NCBI GenBank assembly: GCA_007922225.1
Contig: ML679974.1
Coordinates: 6,437,105-6,501,104, forward strand
Direction: 5' to 3'
DNA from: Emydura subglobosa
Taxonomy: Eukaryota > Chordata > Testudines > Chelidae
DNA length: 64,000 nt
This document shows positions 24,366 to 35,999 of this stretch, piece after piece. Every line of letters begins with the position of its first letter. The first letter of the stretch is position 1. Position numbers and translations under genes: made by a program. The notes below the pieces were generated by a model. That model ran no database searches. It was given only the letters and a program-made list of their open reading frames with translations, and was not told where the DNA came from.

Positions 24366-26620
24366 AAATACAGCTAGTAAGTAGGTCTGGGTGAATAGAG
24401 AAAGCAAACTGAAGTGACTGAATTCAATTTTTGAATGTTCTTTGAGCTGTGTTTCTAACCCGTTGATAGACATGTTCTGTGCAATCACCTTTTACTAGCA
24501 CAAATGCTTCTGGAAAGCAAATTATAAGTTTGCGAGTTCTAATTGTCACCAAAAGCTAAAAGGACAGAAATGGTACATATGATTTGTGACTAATAGCAAC
24601 TAATCAGCTCAGCTCAAATTTGAAACAAGCTGGACAGCAAACAAAAATTTAATGAAGTATAAATCTGATAAAATTGATTTCAGACACTCCTGAGTATCAA
24701 TTACATGGTTTTGTTAGGAAACAAAAATGCTGCTGACTGCAAGAAGCAGCTTCAGAAGAAGGGGAAAAAATCAGAGGTTTCCCTTTAAATGTAACACCTG
24801 ACGTGTAGGCATAATGTCTATTCTGACGCTATGATGAAACTGTAATTTGATGTGTAAATTTCGACAAGCAAAAAGTGTATGTGTATGAGCAAGTGAGGCT
24901 GAATGTAGTATACTGAACTTTCTTACCATTTCATGCTTGTAGTAAGTGACCCTTACAAACAAATATTAGTACAGACACCTCAACTTAATAATTCTCCCAT
25001 TATTGTAATGTTTTAGAGTCCAGTTTTCAGTCTATTGTTTCCAAAGTTCTGCTCAGGTAATTGCTTCTAAATGTCTGCAGTTCACGCAAATCCAATGAAC
25101 AAAGTAGTACCTCTGCACTCTAAAATTCTTTTGCTGAGTTTTTTCCCTCCAGCTTTGACAAATGTTGAATGTGTGACCTGGTTAGCCTTTTCACTTCATC
25201 ATGATTACACTTTGCACACTTGTTTGTCACTTCATTTTCAATTTCTTCAGTCATGCTTGTCTCTCCTTTTTCATGAGAGAATGTCTATTTTCCTCTTATT
25301 TGCCAACAAATCTGTGTTAGATATGTTTGTATGATGGAAAAAGAAATCTTCAAATTAATGGGGTCACTTACTTCAGTGTGGAACTCTGCATTATTTAGTT
25401 TATTCATGGTACAAGATGATTCATTTATATATATATAAGATACAATGGGTGTGAGAGTCTTGAATGCTCAACAGAGGAAGCTACTATTGAGTGTATCAGC
25501 TGCTGCTAAACTAACTCATTAAAGAAATAGAAGCCTGTAAGTTATACTTAATGTGCTAAATAGAAATAGTATTAACTGTTTGCTTTTCTATAAAAGTTGA
25601 AATCCAGTAACTAGTAACCCTAAAGATTACAAATCAACTTGGTTATGAATAAAAGTAAGTTTTTATATTTGCAGGGCAGTAATTATCTGAGAGTTGTGTC
25701 CTTTTAAATTTGGTATGGTAAATGATAGCTACATGAATAATGTAATTTCTGTGAAGGGCTTGGCCAGAATGCTCACACTTGGGTGCTTAATGTCATAGAC
25801 AAAGTCCATGTATAGAAGATCTAAACAAGTGGCCTAATTGACACAGGTACTGAGCATCCACAACTCTTAGAGGCCTGTGTTTTTGCGGATACGAATAAAA
25901 AACTGCCTATGAATAAGTCACTGTACTGTAATTATGGTATTTGTTTGGTCATTACTAAGCATTTATAGGAGACTTATATGGATACCATGTTGAATCTAGC
26001 AGTCCACTTGCATCTTCATTCAAATACCTCGCTAAATGAAATAGTCAGAATACTATCCAGGGAACTACAGCAGTTCTTCTGCACCTGGCATCCCTTATAT
26101 ACTGAGGGAATACAACACATCACATTCCTGATGCTCACCTCCTTATGCACTAATGCTTTATTAGCCATTTGTGCGTAGACTTTTTCTCCACAAGCAGACA
26201 GGAAGCTAGCAGTGTCATAGAATTCATGTGTTACTTGTCGGTGCTTAGATTCCTATAAAAATGAGCATTTTAATATTATTTTCTACAGTTGCGTCTACAT
26301 ATTGACCAATGGACTGCAATGTAGTGGGCCACTTAATGCTGCAATTACCTTTGGAGTTGGAAAAGATTCTGTAGTCATTAAATGCTAAGTTCATTTTAAT
26401 TAAATTTCACAGTATCTGTTGTGCCTGGATACTGCAGTGATTTCTGTTATGAATAAAGTACCTTGATCCTCTTTTCATTCCTTGCAGAGACAGCACAGTT
26501 TAACTTTTTTTTTTGAAAGCTCAGCAAAAATTATGTAATGTTCCTAACCAGCAAAATGTGAAGAGGACTGGCCAAGCAGGAATAGAATCTAATGAATCTT
26601 GTAAGATCTCGGATTGAAAT
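24366..26620. other. No recognisable feature
   Basis: AT-rich DNA with a short TA repeat near 25428. Nothing coding recognised. Confidence 0.45.
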
Positions 26621-26959
26621 GAACAGATGTTTTTCTTAGAGTCGGTTCCCTATAAGTACTCCACTTTCTTTGCCACACGCACCTTTGACTGGAGACTTTT
26701 GGCATCAGTGCCCGGTAAGTCCACGCACATGCCTTAGCTATCCTCATGCCCCCTACCAAAGATATATAGGGCTGTAATGGACATACTGCCCCTCACTTCC
26801 TTCTTGATGTCCTGGCCAGAGACGGAGCATTCACAGCACTCACAGATACCTGTCTACCTGGTTACTTTTTTTAATAGCTTTTTCTTTTCTTTTTATTATT
26901 TGTTTTTATTCTTTTATGTAGTTAGTATTTTATTTATTTTGCGGGTTCTTTTTTTTTGT

Positions 26960-28250
26960 TGACCAAGACTTTTGCCTCCTGCCTCCATCCCACATCTGCA
27001 CACAGGTGTCCTTCCTATTCATGTTTTGGCGGCTTGCCTAAGTCCCCAGGCTTCAAACACTGCTGCTCTTGCCAGGAGTCCTTCCCAGTTAGTGACAATC
27101 ACTTGTACTGTATGTGCCATCAAAGTGCAGCCTCTTAGCAGGAGAGATAGGGAAATTAAACTTCGTCTCCTTGTGATAGAGCACTCCCTTAGTCTGGCTC
27201 CAAATACAGGCCCGGAGACAACCCCCCATTGTACAGTGGCCTCCAAGCAACCATAGTGTGGCTTCAGCCTCCAGGAGAATCACAAGTGATGCAGAAAAGA
27301 CTTTCACCAAGAGGAGTAATAAATATTCTCAGAATGAGCATATGTCTTTAAAAAAAAACCCCAACCTGCTGGAGATCCCGTTCGACTTAAAGGTTTCTGC
27401 GGAGGCTTCAAGTGGTTTTGGTTTCAAGAGCTCTAAATCAAAGTCTTCAAGCTCATCTCACTCACGCAGTACCCACTGATTTGGTACCAAAACCTTTGCT
27501 ACCATCATAACATGACTGAGCTGGTAGATTCTCCAGAGAGTCTAAAGAAGTCAGTACCTCCTGCAGGATCTACTTTGACCAGCGGTCCAGCAGATATCAA
27601 TGCCTCCCATACTTTCTTCAGTATTGGAAGCCTCTATGTCTGCAGCCCCCCAGGTTCCTGTACAACTGCACCGCTATCATAGGAGTTCAGGTTTTCTAGG
27701 GCTTTGGTGGTCTCCAATTAACCTGATTCTCCTTTATTGAGTTCTGATACTGCAAACTCTGCTATCTCTGGCACCTCGCCTGTTGCTGATACCACCTGAT
27801 TCCCTGGCACCCAGGCATACGGAGACACAAACTATCACTCCTCCTTTGTCTGTTCTATCATTAGACAAAGAAGGTGACAGATTTTCAGACTCTGATTTCT
27901 GTTCAGGTTTCTGCTCATCTACCTTGACCACTCTCTCCTGAACCTGCTTCATTGAGGGATATTTCAAGGCGTGAATGACCTTAACTTGCGCAGCACTCTC
28001 CATGGTCTGATCAGTCCTGGGTTGCCTCCCCCTTTCCCTTCTGGTCCCCTCCCAATGGCCATTTTGGGTGCCTTGGGATTTTTACCATCAACAGTTCTCC
28101 AAGGTGGCCAGTGCTTGCAGGGAAATCCAGGTTCAGCACTCTCCAATTCCCTCCGTTCTCCCACAGCAGTTTTCACCTCAGGGAGAGATGTTTGAGGAGG
28201 AAGGAAGGATACCTGATGAAAAGGCTACCCACAGATGAATATTTATCATC
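26960..28250 (+). pseudogene. DIRS gag-like remnant
   Basis: A broken frame with a cysteine-rich segment (GFKHCCSCQESFPVSDNHL, from about 27050, then CMCH) resembling the zinc-knuckle region near the start of DIRS gag proteins. It is followed by a serine- and proline-rich stretch (27400-27480, SKSKSSSSSHS) typical of the linker. Several stops interrupt it, beginning soon after the cysteine cluster. In DIRS elements gag packages the RNA in cytoplasmic particles. Assignment rests on order and composition rather than a strong domain. Confidence 0.5.
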
Positions 28251-28264
28251 ATCCTCAGAGGATA

Positions 28265-28790
28265 TGTTATGACACCTCTGTATTGGAACACATCCCTGTA
28301 TTCACACCCTACACATTATTGTAATAATCTTTGTTCAAAGTATGCCTTGCAAGGTATCATTTGAAAATTGATCATTTGCTGATGAGAATTGTCCTGATAA
28401 AATGTGTGGCAACACTGTTATTAACACCGACACAAACCCCACACCCCTGCCCAAACAGAAGTCGGCAAACAGGAACGGAAAAGAAAGGAAGTTCAAACTG
28501 GTGAAAAAAAATCAGCAAGGAAATATCCTTCCACATAGGTTCTATCTCTCCTGGTTCCCAGCTGGAAATGTTTTTCAAGAGAGGAACTGAAATTATACCA
28601 AGGAGGGACAAGAACCCAAAGGCATCTCACTCTCTCTTCCTGCCAATTGCTTTCTCTGCACCTGGGAAGATAAAAGGAAATAGTCATTGGACTTTCAGGG
28701 AGCTTAGATCTTTTTGGGTGCAAAAGTTACTTGTCTGCCACCCTGCAATTCAGAATTACTAATTATCAGGTGATTCTGGCAAAATATAAC
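28265..28790 (+). mobile_element. LTR-like repeat fragment inside the DIRS gag region
   Basis: This is the second copy of the first half of the repeat at 1063-2147, sharing the TAATAATCTTTGT, TGTCCTGATAAAAT and CCCAGCTGG blocks in order. It interrupts the DIRS gag similarity, so it was inserted after the DIRS copy. Its right end runs into an AT-rich palindromic stretch around 28797-28828. Confidence 0.6.
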
Positions 28791-28859
28791 TATTATATAG
28801 TTAACAATGTTAACAATATAACATTAACTATTTAAAATGTAATTCCTTTATTGAACACC

Positions 28860-29980
28860 TCGCACAAGAACAGAGAGAACAGTTTCGTGGCCTCCTCAGA
28901 GCTTCTTGCAAGGACAATTTTGCAAGCTTCTCTCTGCCACTGACACCACAGCCTGCTCCGTCTCCACAGCAGTAGTCACGCTTTGAACCTCATGGCTTCA
29001 GTTCTAAGGATTTCTTCATGAAATTCAGAACACTGTAGAGGACCTCCTCTTTGATGGTCTTAAATTATTCAATGGATTCAGTGTTGACTCCATGCATTCA
29101 CCTAAGGACTGTCAGATGACTCTCTTTATTCTCTGGGCATATATACACCTGCAAATAAGAGGAGATTTAGTCAGTCTGAGTCAGCTCAGGGATCTCACCA
29201 GCCCAGCTTCTCACCTACCATTGGGTGCTGGAGCCATCTAAAAAGAAACCCGGAATGCAGAATGGAAAGTTCTCAATCACTGCACCTGGATAGATGCAGC
29301 AGCTATTATGTACAAAGTGTACATTTCAGTGCCTCAGATGAGGGCTACAAACACCCCCAAGATCCAGATTCATTGCTATACTACCCTGGCCCCTCCATCC
29401 TTCCATCTTTTGTGGATAATCTCTCCCATTTCTGCATCTGATGGGAGCAGTTTACCACCAATAGATGGGTGTTGGTGGTGGTAATGCTGGGTTACTCCAT
29501 GCCTCCCTCCCACATCTCTTTTCAGGGATCATTTCATGACCCTCTCCTGAGACAAGAAATTCTCTCCCTATCCTGCCTAGGAGCCATGGAACCAGTTCCC
29601 ACTCAGTACAGAGGAAGCAGATTTTATACCAACTACTTTTTATTTCCAAAAAGAAGGGCAAGTGGAAGCTGATTCTAGCTTTCAGGATACTGAACATCTT
29701 TATTAAGATACAGAAATTCAAGAAGGTATTATTCTATTCCTGGATCCAGTAAATTATTTTGCAACCCTCAACCTTCAAGATGTCTACCTTCATGTTGTGA
29801 TACATCCTTCTCACAAGAGATTTTACACTTTGTTGTAGATGAGGGTCCCTATCATTGAATTCTCCCTTTTGGATTCTCTATTGCCCAGAGTATTTTAAAA
29901 GTTATGGCAGGTGTTGCTGCACAGCTTCATCAATGGGGAGTAATAGTCTTCCTCTATATTGATTATACTGGTTTCTAAAC
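28860..29980 (+). pseudogene. DIRS gag end and reverse transcriptase remnant
   Basis: The first part (28860-29150) reads in pieces like the C-terminal part of DIRS gag (FRGLLRASCKDNFA, then a leucine-rich segment). From about 29600 the RT core follows: FIPTTFYFQKEG corresponds to the fingers segment, FATLNLQDVYLHVVIHPSH to the first catalytic-aspartate block, and VFLYIDYTGF to the active-site block, where the family has a double aspartate but this copy has Asp-Tyr. Stops occur between blocks. The copy cannot make active enzyme. It breaks off at 29980 at a 17-bp tandem duplication where foreign repeat sequence begins. Confidence 0.75.
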
Positions 29981-29997
29981 TATACTGGTTTCTAAAA

Positions 29998-31455
29998 GAT
30001 TGAAAGAAGGTAAAGAAGGCTAAAGGGACATTGCTATATCGAAGTTCAAACAGTGGTAAAAAAGGCTACATCTCTCTTCCCTTGTGACGCTAGGCCTGAA
30101 AAAGCCAAGGAACTTTACAAATTGAATGGCCCAAATCTGACCTTTCAAGATATATTATAGGAAAATGCAATGGTAGGTGAGGGTCATTCCTCATAAGTAG
30201 ACTAGAGCTTTGATATGCAAGTGTATTGCTGGTAGTTATTTGATGTTGTTTACATGTCTCTTGTTAGAGGTTAGCAGTGAAGATAAACTGTTTTCCTGTC
30301 TATCACTGTTCTATTGATTGAGTTCAAAAGAAACATATGAATATTTAGATGGAACTTTGAATGTAACGATACTATTGTTTGCATTTATCTTTGAAGTTTA
30401 AGAAGTAAGTACCTGTAAATGGTTGTAAGTGTCCAATTATCTTGTGCTAATATACCGTATTTCCCCATGTATAAGATGCTCCCATGTATAAGACGCACCT
30501 TAATTTTGGGGCCCGAAATTTGAAAATAAATGTATTACGGTACATCACCGGTAAGTACCACTGTATAAGACGCACCCAGTTTTTAGACCCCAAATTTTTC
30601 GAAAAAAGGTGCGTCTTATACATGAGGAAATACGGTAACTAGTTATCGGTGTGCACAGGACATAGGAGATGATACTTCAGAGTCCCAAGTTATCATCTAT
30701 TAATTGTTCAATTCGCACCTGCTGTAAAGAAAATATCGGTCAGCCTGCATGGATCTATAAAAGATTCTAGTGGACTGATCCTTTTTATCTCAAATCTGAC
30801 CAAGCTCCTCAGGGAAAGTTTGGATTGCAAAACTGAGATCCCAGCATCAGCCTGGAATCACCTTGCTAATTCTTATGGGAGAATTTGAACAAACTCTGAC
30901 CATGGACTATTTAGTCTTCATTTCTCTGGACTGGATTTCTAACAAAGAAGTTCTAACCAAGGACTGATGACCTCCAAGCTGTTTGGGTAATTTCAGAGAT
31001 TTTGCAGTTTAAGAACTTTGCAATTCAGTTATCATCTCTACTTTGAAACTGACCTAAGAGCTTTATTTTCATCTGTGGGCATATACTGACCTTTTAACCA
31101 TTACTCTCTTTCCTTTTTTAAAATAAATGTTAGTTTAGTTAATAAGCATTGGGTTTAAGCATGTATTTGGGTAAGATCTGAACGATTGACCTGTTTGGTA
31201 ATGTGTCCGATCCTTTGGGATTGGTAAAACTTTTTTATATATGATGGATAAAGATTTTCTGTAATCCCCATTATATTTGACTTGGCTGCCTGGGTGCTAG
31301 CCAAAGGGCTGGATAGTTTTAAGGGAACTGTGTTTTGTCTGCTGAATGACCAGTGTGGTCATCAGAACTTGTTTGTTGCTGGCTTGGTATATTTTATGGA
31401 AGAAAAACCACCAGTATTTAGGGCTTTGCCTGCCCCATTCTTTGCAGTTTGCCCT
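29998..31455 (+). mobile_element. LTR-like repeat inserted into the DIRS RT
   Basis: About 1.46 kb that splits the RT: RT similarity stops after the active-site block and resumes at about 31460. The block has the layout of an LTR-like repeat, with an AATAAA near 31122 and a downstream TTTGGGTAAGATCTGAACG segment. It encodes nothing recognisable and is itself interrupted by the MITE at 30455-30635. Boundaries are approximate and no clean target duplication was found. Confidence 0.5.
30455..30635. mobile_element. 181-bp MITE with TA target duplication
   Basis: The ends CCGTATTTCCCCATGTATAA and, reverse-complemented, CCGTATTTCCTCATGTATAA match at 19 of 20 positions. TA lies immediately outside each end (30453-30454 and 30636-30637), the target duplication used by Tc1/mariner-type elements. 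The motif TATAAGACGCACC, or its complement, recurs inside both arms. It has no ORF and is the innermost layer of the nest: MITE in LTR-like repeat in DIRS. Confidence 0.88.
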
Positions 31456-31459
31456 GTAT

Positions 31460-32487
31460 AAGCTATCTCAGCATGGCTCTCCTGGAGGCCGACATCGCAC
31501 CTACACTTGGCCTTCAGTTCAACCCTGCAAAGACCTCCCTCTTACCTCTACAGCAGATAGAGTTTATAAGGACCACTCTCAGTGCCATCGTATCTAGAGC
31601 TTATCTACCAAAGGACACATTTCTAACTCTGACACACTTAATCCCGTGAGTCCAAATGAGTCCACAGTCAGATTGTGCCTGCAGCAACTTGGACACATGG
31701 CAGTGTGTACCTTTGTCATGTTACACAGCCACTTAAATCTATGCTGTTTTCAAGTGTGGCTCAGGACAGTTTATAACTCCAACAGAGACAGTTGAAACAA
31801 ACGACTCTATTCCCACCCATGAGCTAGTGTCCCTCAACTGGTGAAAGAATCCAGACAAGGAGTGTGTCACAGTAGCTTTGGAGGCATCCCTCTGGGATGA
31901 GGAGCTCATCTATAGGACTCACTATCCAGGACAATCCCAGATAGTCTGCCCTACATATCAACGTTCTGGAGCTCTGGGCTATGAGGTATGCTTGCCATCA
32001 CTTCCTCCCCAGGTCAATTCATCTGCATAATGACAGACAACAGTGCCAGTATGAACTACATAAATTGACAAGGGCAGTGAGATCCCCTTCCCTCTGCTCA
32101 GAGGCAATCAGGTTATGGAATTGGTGCATAATCCACCAAATCCTTATCACAGCAGTTTATTTGCCCGGCCTCCAACACATGATTGCTGACAACTTCAGCA
32201 GACACTTCACTAAAGATCATGACTGGGAACTCAATAGATCCATACTTGGACAGATAATACTTATCTGGAATTTTCTGAACGTAGTCCTTGTCACCACCAC
32301 TATCCACTGGAAATGTATGAAATTCTGCTCACGGGGATATCTCTGTTGCCATTTCCTACAGGTCACCTTTCTCCTACCTTGTTTGAGAAGTCTTCTATAT
32401 GCCTTCCCTCCAATGCCACCAATCTTCAAGGTTCTAAACATTGTCAGACAGGACAAAGCCAGAATAATCTTGATCATACAAACATAG
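31460..32487 (+). pseudogene. DIRS RT end and RNase H remnant
   Basis: The first segment (31460-31650) carries FNPAKTSLLPLQQIEFI and SAIVSRAYLP, the conserved end of the DIRS reverse transcriptase. The next open stretch (31981-32487, 168 codons) carries RHFL-like start residues and, at about residues 59-75, the VYLPGLQHMIADNFSRH block that closes the DIRS-type RNase H. RNase H removes the RNA strand during reverse transcription. Frameshifts separate the two segments, and the region just before 31981 is out of frame with the rest. Confidence 0.8.
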
Positions 32488-33039
32488 CTGAGACAAGTGT
32501 GATTTCCTTACTTCACCTCTCCTCCCAGCCAGCCATCAGTCTCCCACTGAGCCCAGGCTTCTCACTCAGGATATAGGGAACATTTGTCATCCCTACATGA
32601 GCATTGTGGCTCAGGGTTTGTTACCTGGATGGCTCTTGAGGTTAGGACTCTCTTTTTCCAGAGAGGTTTAACAAGTCATACTGAACGGTAGAAAGGGAGT
32701 CCATCAGGAAAATGTACCTTCAGAAATGGAAAACCTTTTACCATTGATGCACTCACTGTCCCTTATCGTTGAGGTTCCAGAATACCTTTTCACTCTGAAG
32801 CAAGGAAGTATCTCTGAGCCCCATGAAGGTGCACCTAGTGGCTGTCACAGGTTTCCATTCTCCTCTGGAAGGTTTATTGGTATTTGCTCACCCTGCAACT
32901 TCCAGATTCATCAAAGGGTTAATGAGCTGCTTCTAGAATGTCAGAGAGGCCATCCCAACTTGAAAATTGAATTTTGTTCTTAATTCTCATGAAACCGTCC
33001 TTTGAGCCTTTACCTACCTGCATCCTTTGAAACCTTTCC

Positions 33040-33860
33040 ATGAAAACCACCTTTTTAATGGCAATTACCCCTGCTCAAACAGCTGATGAATAAGGGGCTT
33101 TGATGGTTTGTCCCTTCCCCTTACACTGTCTCCTTAAAAGACAAGGTATCCCTCTGACCTCAGTTCTTACCCAGAGTTCTCTCGGACTTTCATGTCAGTC
33201 AGACAGTTCGGTGGCCAGTTTTTCAACCCAAACCTCATTGGTCCAGGGAGGATCCTGCCCTTCCCACCTTTACATGTTAGGAGAGTGCTAGCACATTATT
33301 TGGACGGTACCAAACCATTTTGAGTTTCTTCTGAGACTATTTGTGTCTGTCATGGACAGAGTTAAAGGGATACCAGTGTCCACTTAGGAGACTTTCTAAG
33401 TTGGTTTCTTGCTGCATCCTCTCCTGCTTTGCACCTGATAATGTGTGGTGCCCTCCTAGGGACATAAACTGTTCTGCCAGATCTCAGTCCACATTTGCTG
33501 CCCTACTGAAAGATGTTCATATTGCAGAACTCTGCAAAGCTGCCATATGGGCTTCAGGTCACACCTTCTTGAGACACTATGCTGTAGCACATGCTTCTAG
33601 AGCAGATGCTGCCTTAGGTTCTGCGGATGGTTCTAGAGTGGGTTCCGAAGCTCCCGCCTCCTTCAGAGTGGACTGCTTGGGAGTCACCTCAAGTGGGTCA
33701 CCCATAGAGGCCTTACTCAAAGAAAGAGAGGTGATTGCCTTATGCAGTAACTGGAGTTTCTTCAAGTGGTGTGCCCCTAAGGGTACTCCACTACCCGCCT
33801 TCCTTTCCTCAGCTCTGAACCAGCACTTGGTTCTTCACTCTTTGTATGGGCTAGCATGAG
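33040..33860 (+). pseudogene. DIRS tyrosine recombinase remnant
   Basis: The last coding part of the element. The open frame 33341-33859 (172 codons) includes ELCKAAIWASGHTFLRHY, matching the C-terminal catalytic block of DIRS recombinases, with His74 and the nucleophile-position Tyr80 both kept. An upstream Arg-Ser segment (SARSQST, about residues 45-51) may be the preceding catalytic box. Stops before 33341 separate it from the N-terminal half (33040-33290). In intact DIRS elements this enzyme joins the circular DNA copy to the genome without making target duplications. Confidence 0.78.
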
Positions 33861-33895
33861 CTGGAAATGACTTTACACAAGAGGTATAGAAGGTA

Positions 33896-35991
33896 AGGGG
33901 TGTGAGTTAGCAAGCTTCCACTATGTAATAATTGCTACAGAAATGCCTATAGATAATGGGAACCCTCTGTCTGTCCTTTTAATCTGATTAAATGTCTTTC
34001 TGAGGCATCCTTGATCCTGCCTTCAGCTGAACAGTGCTGAACTCATTGGAACGTATAAAATATAGCCATGGTTGCTCTGCAAGTGCTGGGAGAAGAATGT
34101 CTATTTGGCACATAGAATTCAGCAAAAACTCCTGATATACCCCATAGTATCTTGCAAACTGCTCATCCGCTTGCACTTGGATACTGGTTGTGGCAAGGCA
34201 GCCATAATGGCTACACTGCTAAGAGGGGTTTCAGTGCTTGTTCTGAGTGCATTGCCCCCAGTACTCCTAGAACTCCTGTGCCTGTTCCACCAGCAGAATG
34301 CCCCAGCCCCTGCTCTAGGCTGCCATACCTCTGCAGGACCCCCTCTCCTGCCAGGGCTCTTCTGGCTGTTGAAATCAGCAGAGCTTTTAGCTGACAGCAT
34401 TATGGGATTTCATAGTACTTGCAGCTTTTAATGATGGAATTAAAGCGGTATATAAATGATTAACCAATGTGTTTATTCCTATATCTGTTCCTCTGCCTAC
34501 CCAGTAATAGCTGTATTTAGCTTCAATAGCCACTTGCGCTTCACAGTATTGTCTGAACTGCATGTTTGGAAGAAAACCTGTTTTATAAGTTTGGTTGTGT
34601 TACCTTGTACATAAAGAACTCACAGGAGTCTAGCCCAACATCAGATCTCTCAACCAGAGCGCACAAAAATTCAGGATACATGGAGTTGAATCGTGTGTTT
34701 ACCTGAGATTTAGCACTTAAAATGTGTGAACAAAAATACTTCTGTCTCCCATGAATGCTAATTGGAGTTACTTTTGTGCATCGAGGGGAGAACATGCTAC
34801 TTAATGCTAAATGGGGTTTATTTGGGCTGAAACATGTTCTCATTGTGCAAAACCAAGTGTTTCTATAAGAATCGAGTGACGTGTAAAACAAAGCAGAGAT
34901 GTCATTGCAACCAAATCTTCTATGGTGAGATTCATCTGTATTAAAGGAAGGAAGCTAACTTGTAATATATGCATTTTAAAACAGCCTTTAAAATTAAATA
35001 CATTATTTACTCTATTCTTTATAGCAAAATAGACCAGTATATTATTTTCAGACTCCTGTTCTTTTTCTTTTCATTCCTATATACATTTTAATCTTGATCA
35101 TACTTTTCACATATTTTTCTTTTTGTTTGTTTTATATCATTCTGTTAAAGTTGTAATAAATATGACTTACAAACATATAATTAAAATATTCCAGAGGGGA
35201 TAAAGTTATTGTGAGATGGAAGATATTTATTTAAGAGATATCTTTTTGAGAAATATGAAGGAAAGGCTAAAATTTCCCTGAGCATGCATAAGGTTTTATT
35301 GTTTCAGTTGAGTTGGTCTGAAAATGTCTTCCTTTATTTTTATTCCCTATAGCTCATTAATGTGAGCTGTATCAGAGTACATGAAATGGAAATGTCTCAA
35401 TGGAAAAATAATGTTGTATCAGAAAATGTATATTACAGATCTCAAAAGCTTCAACAAACTCAAGTTCTTATTATATGTTCCCCCAGCAATTCATTAAATT
35501 TATACACCGGGGCCAGTTTCTTTCCACTGTATATATGGACATCAGTAACATTGAAGTCATTGGAACTTTTACTTATTTTGCCACAGTTGAACTTTTTCTA
35601 TTATCTTAGAGGAAAAATACCATATAGTGTGTGATTATAGGCACTGCTGCTAAATGAAACTGGGGAGTCATGCATTCAGTTCACAAGTATGTTTGTTGTC
35701 AGGCAACAAATGACCTTAAAGTTTCAATCCTGTTCCTTTTCATTTGTCATGTTATGGTGCAGTGCTCTGTAGATGGCAGCATTGGTGAAGCTTCATTCTA
35801 TTTAGCCATCTAAAGTGATAAGCAGAAAAATAATTTTGCTTAAATCTTTACTTTCCAGCTTTTTATACAACTTAGAAAGTGGAATTACCATTTTGCTTAC
35901 ATAATAACATTTAAATTACTTCATAATCCAGTGATTTAGGGCTTATTTCAAAAACATTTTTTGGGCAATTTATAGCTTCCACTTCAGCTTG
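33896..35991. other. No recognisable feature
   Basis: A moderately GC-rich patch (34190-34400) followed by AT-rich DNA. No domain or element end recognised. Confidence 0.4.
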
Positions 35992-35999
35992 TTGTACAG

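Larger units (their letters stand above)
26630..33895 (+). mobile_element. Degraded DIRS-type retrotransposon with nested insertions
   Basis: Plus-strand remains occur in the order gag, reverse transcriptase, RNase H, tyrosine recombinase, which is diagnostic of DIRS elements: they integrate with a recombinase instead of an integrase. Pieces of coding similarity lie at about 26960-28250 (gag), 28860-29975 (gag end and RT), 31460-32480 (RT end and RNase H) and 33040-33860 (recombinase). The gaps at 28265-28790 and about 30000-31455 are filled by LTR-like repeat sequence. Many stops and frameshifts show an old, dead copy. The outer ends are estimated from where similarity begins and stops; I could not see the split or inverted terminal repeats of an intact DIRS. 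Confidence 0.8.
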
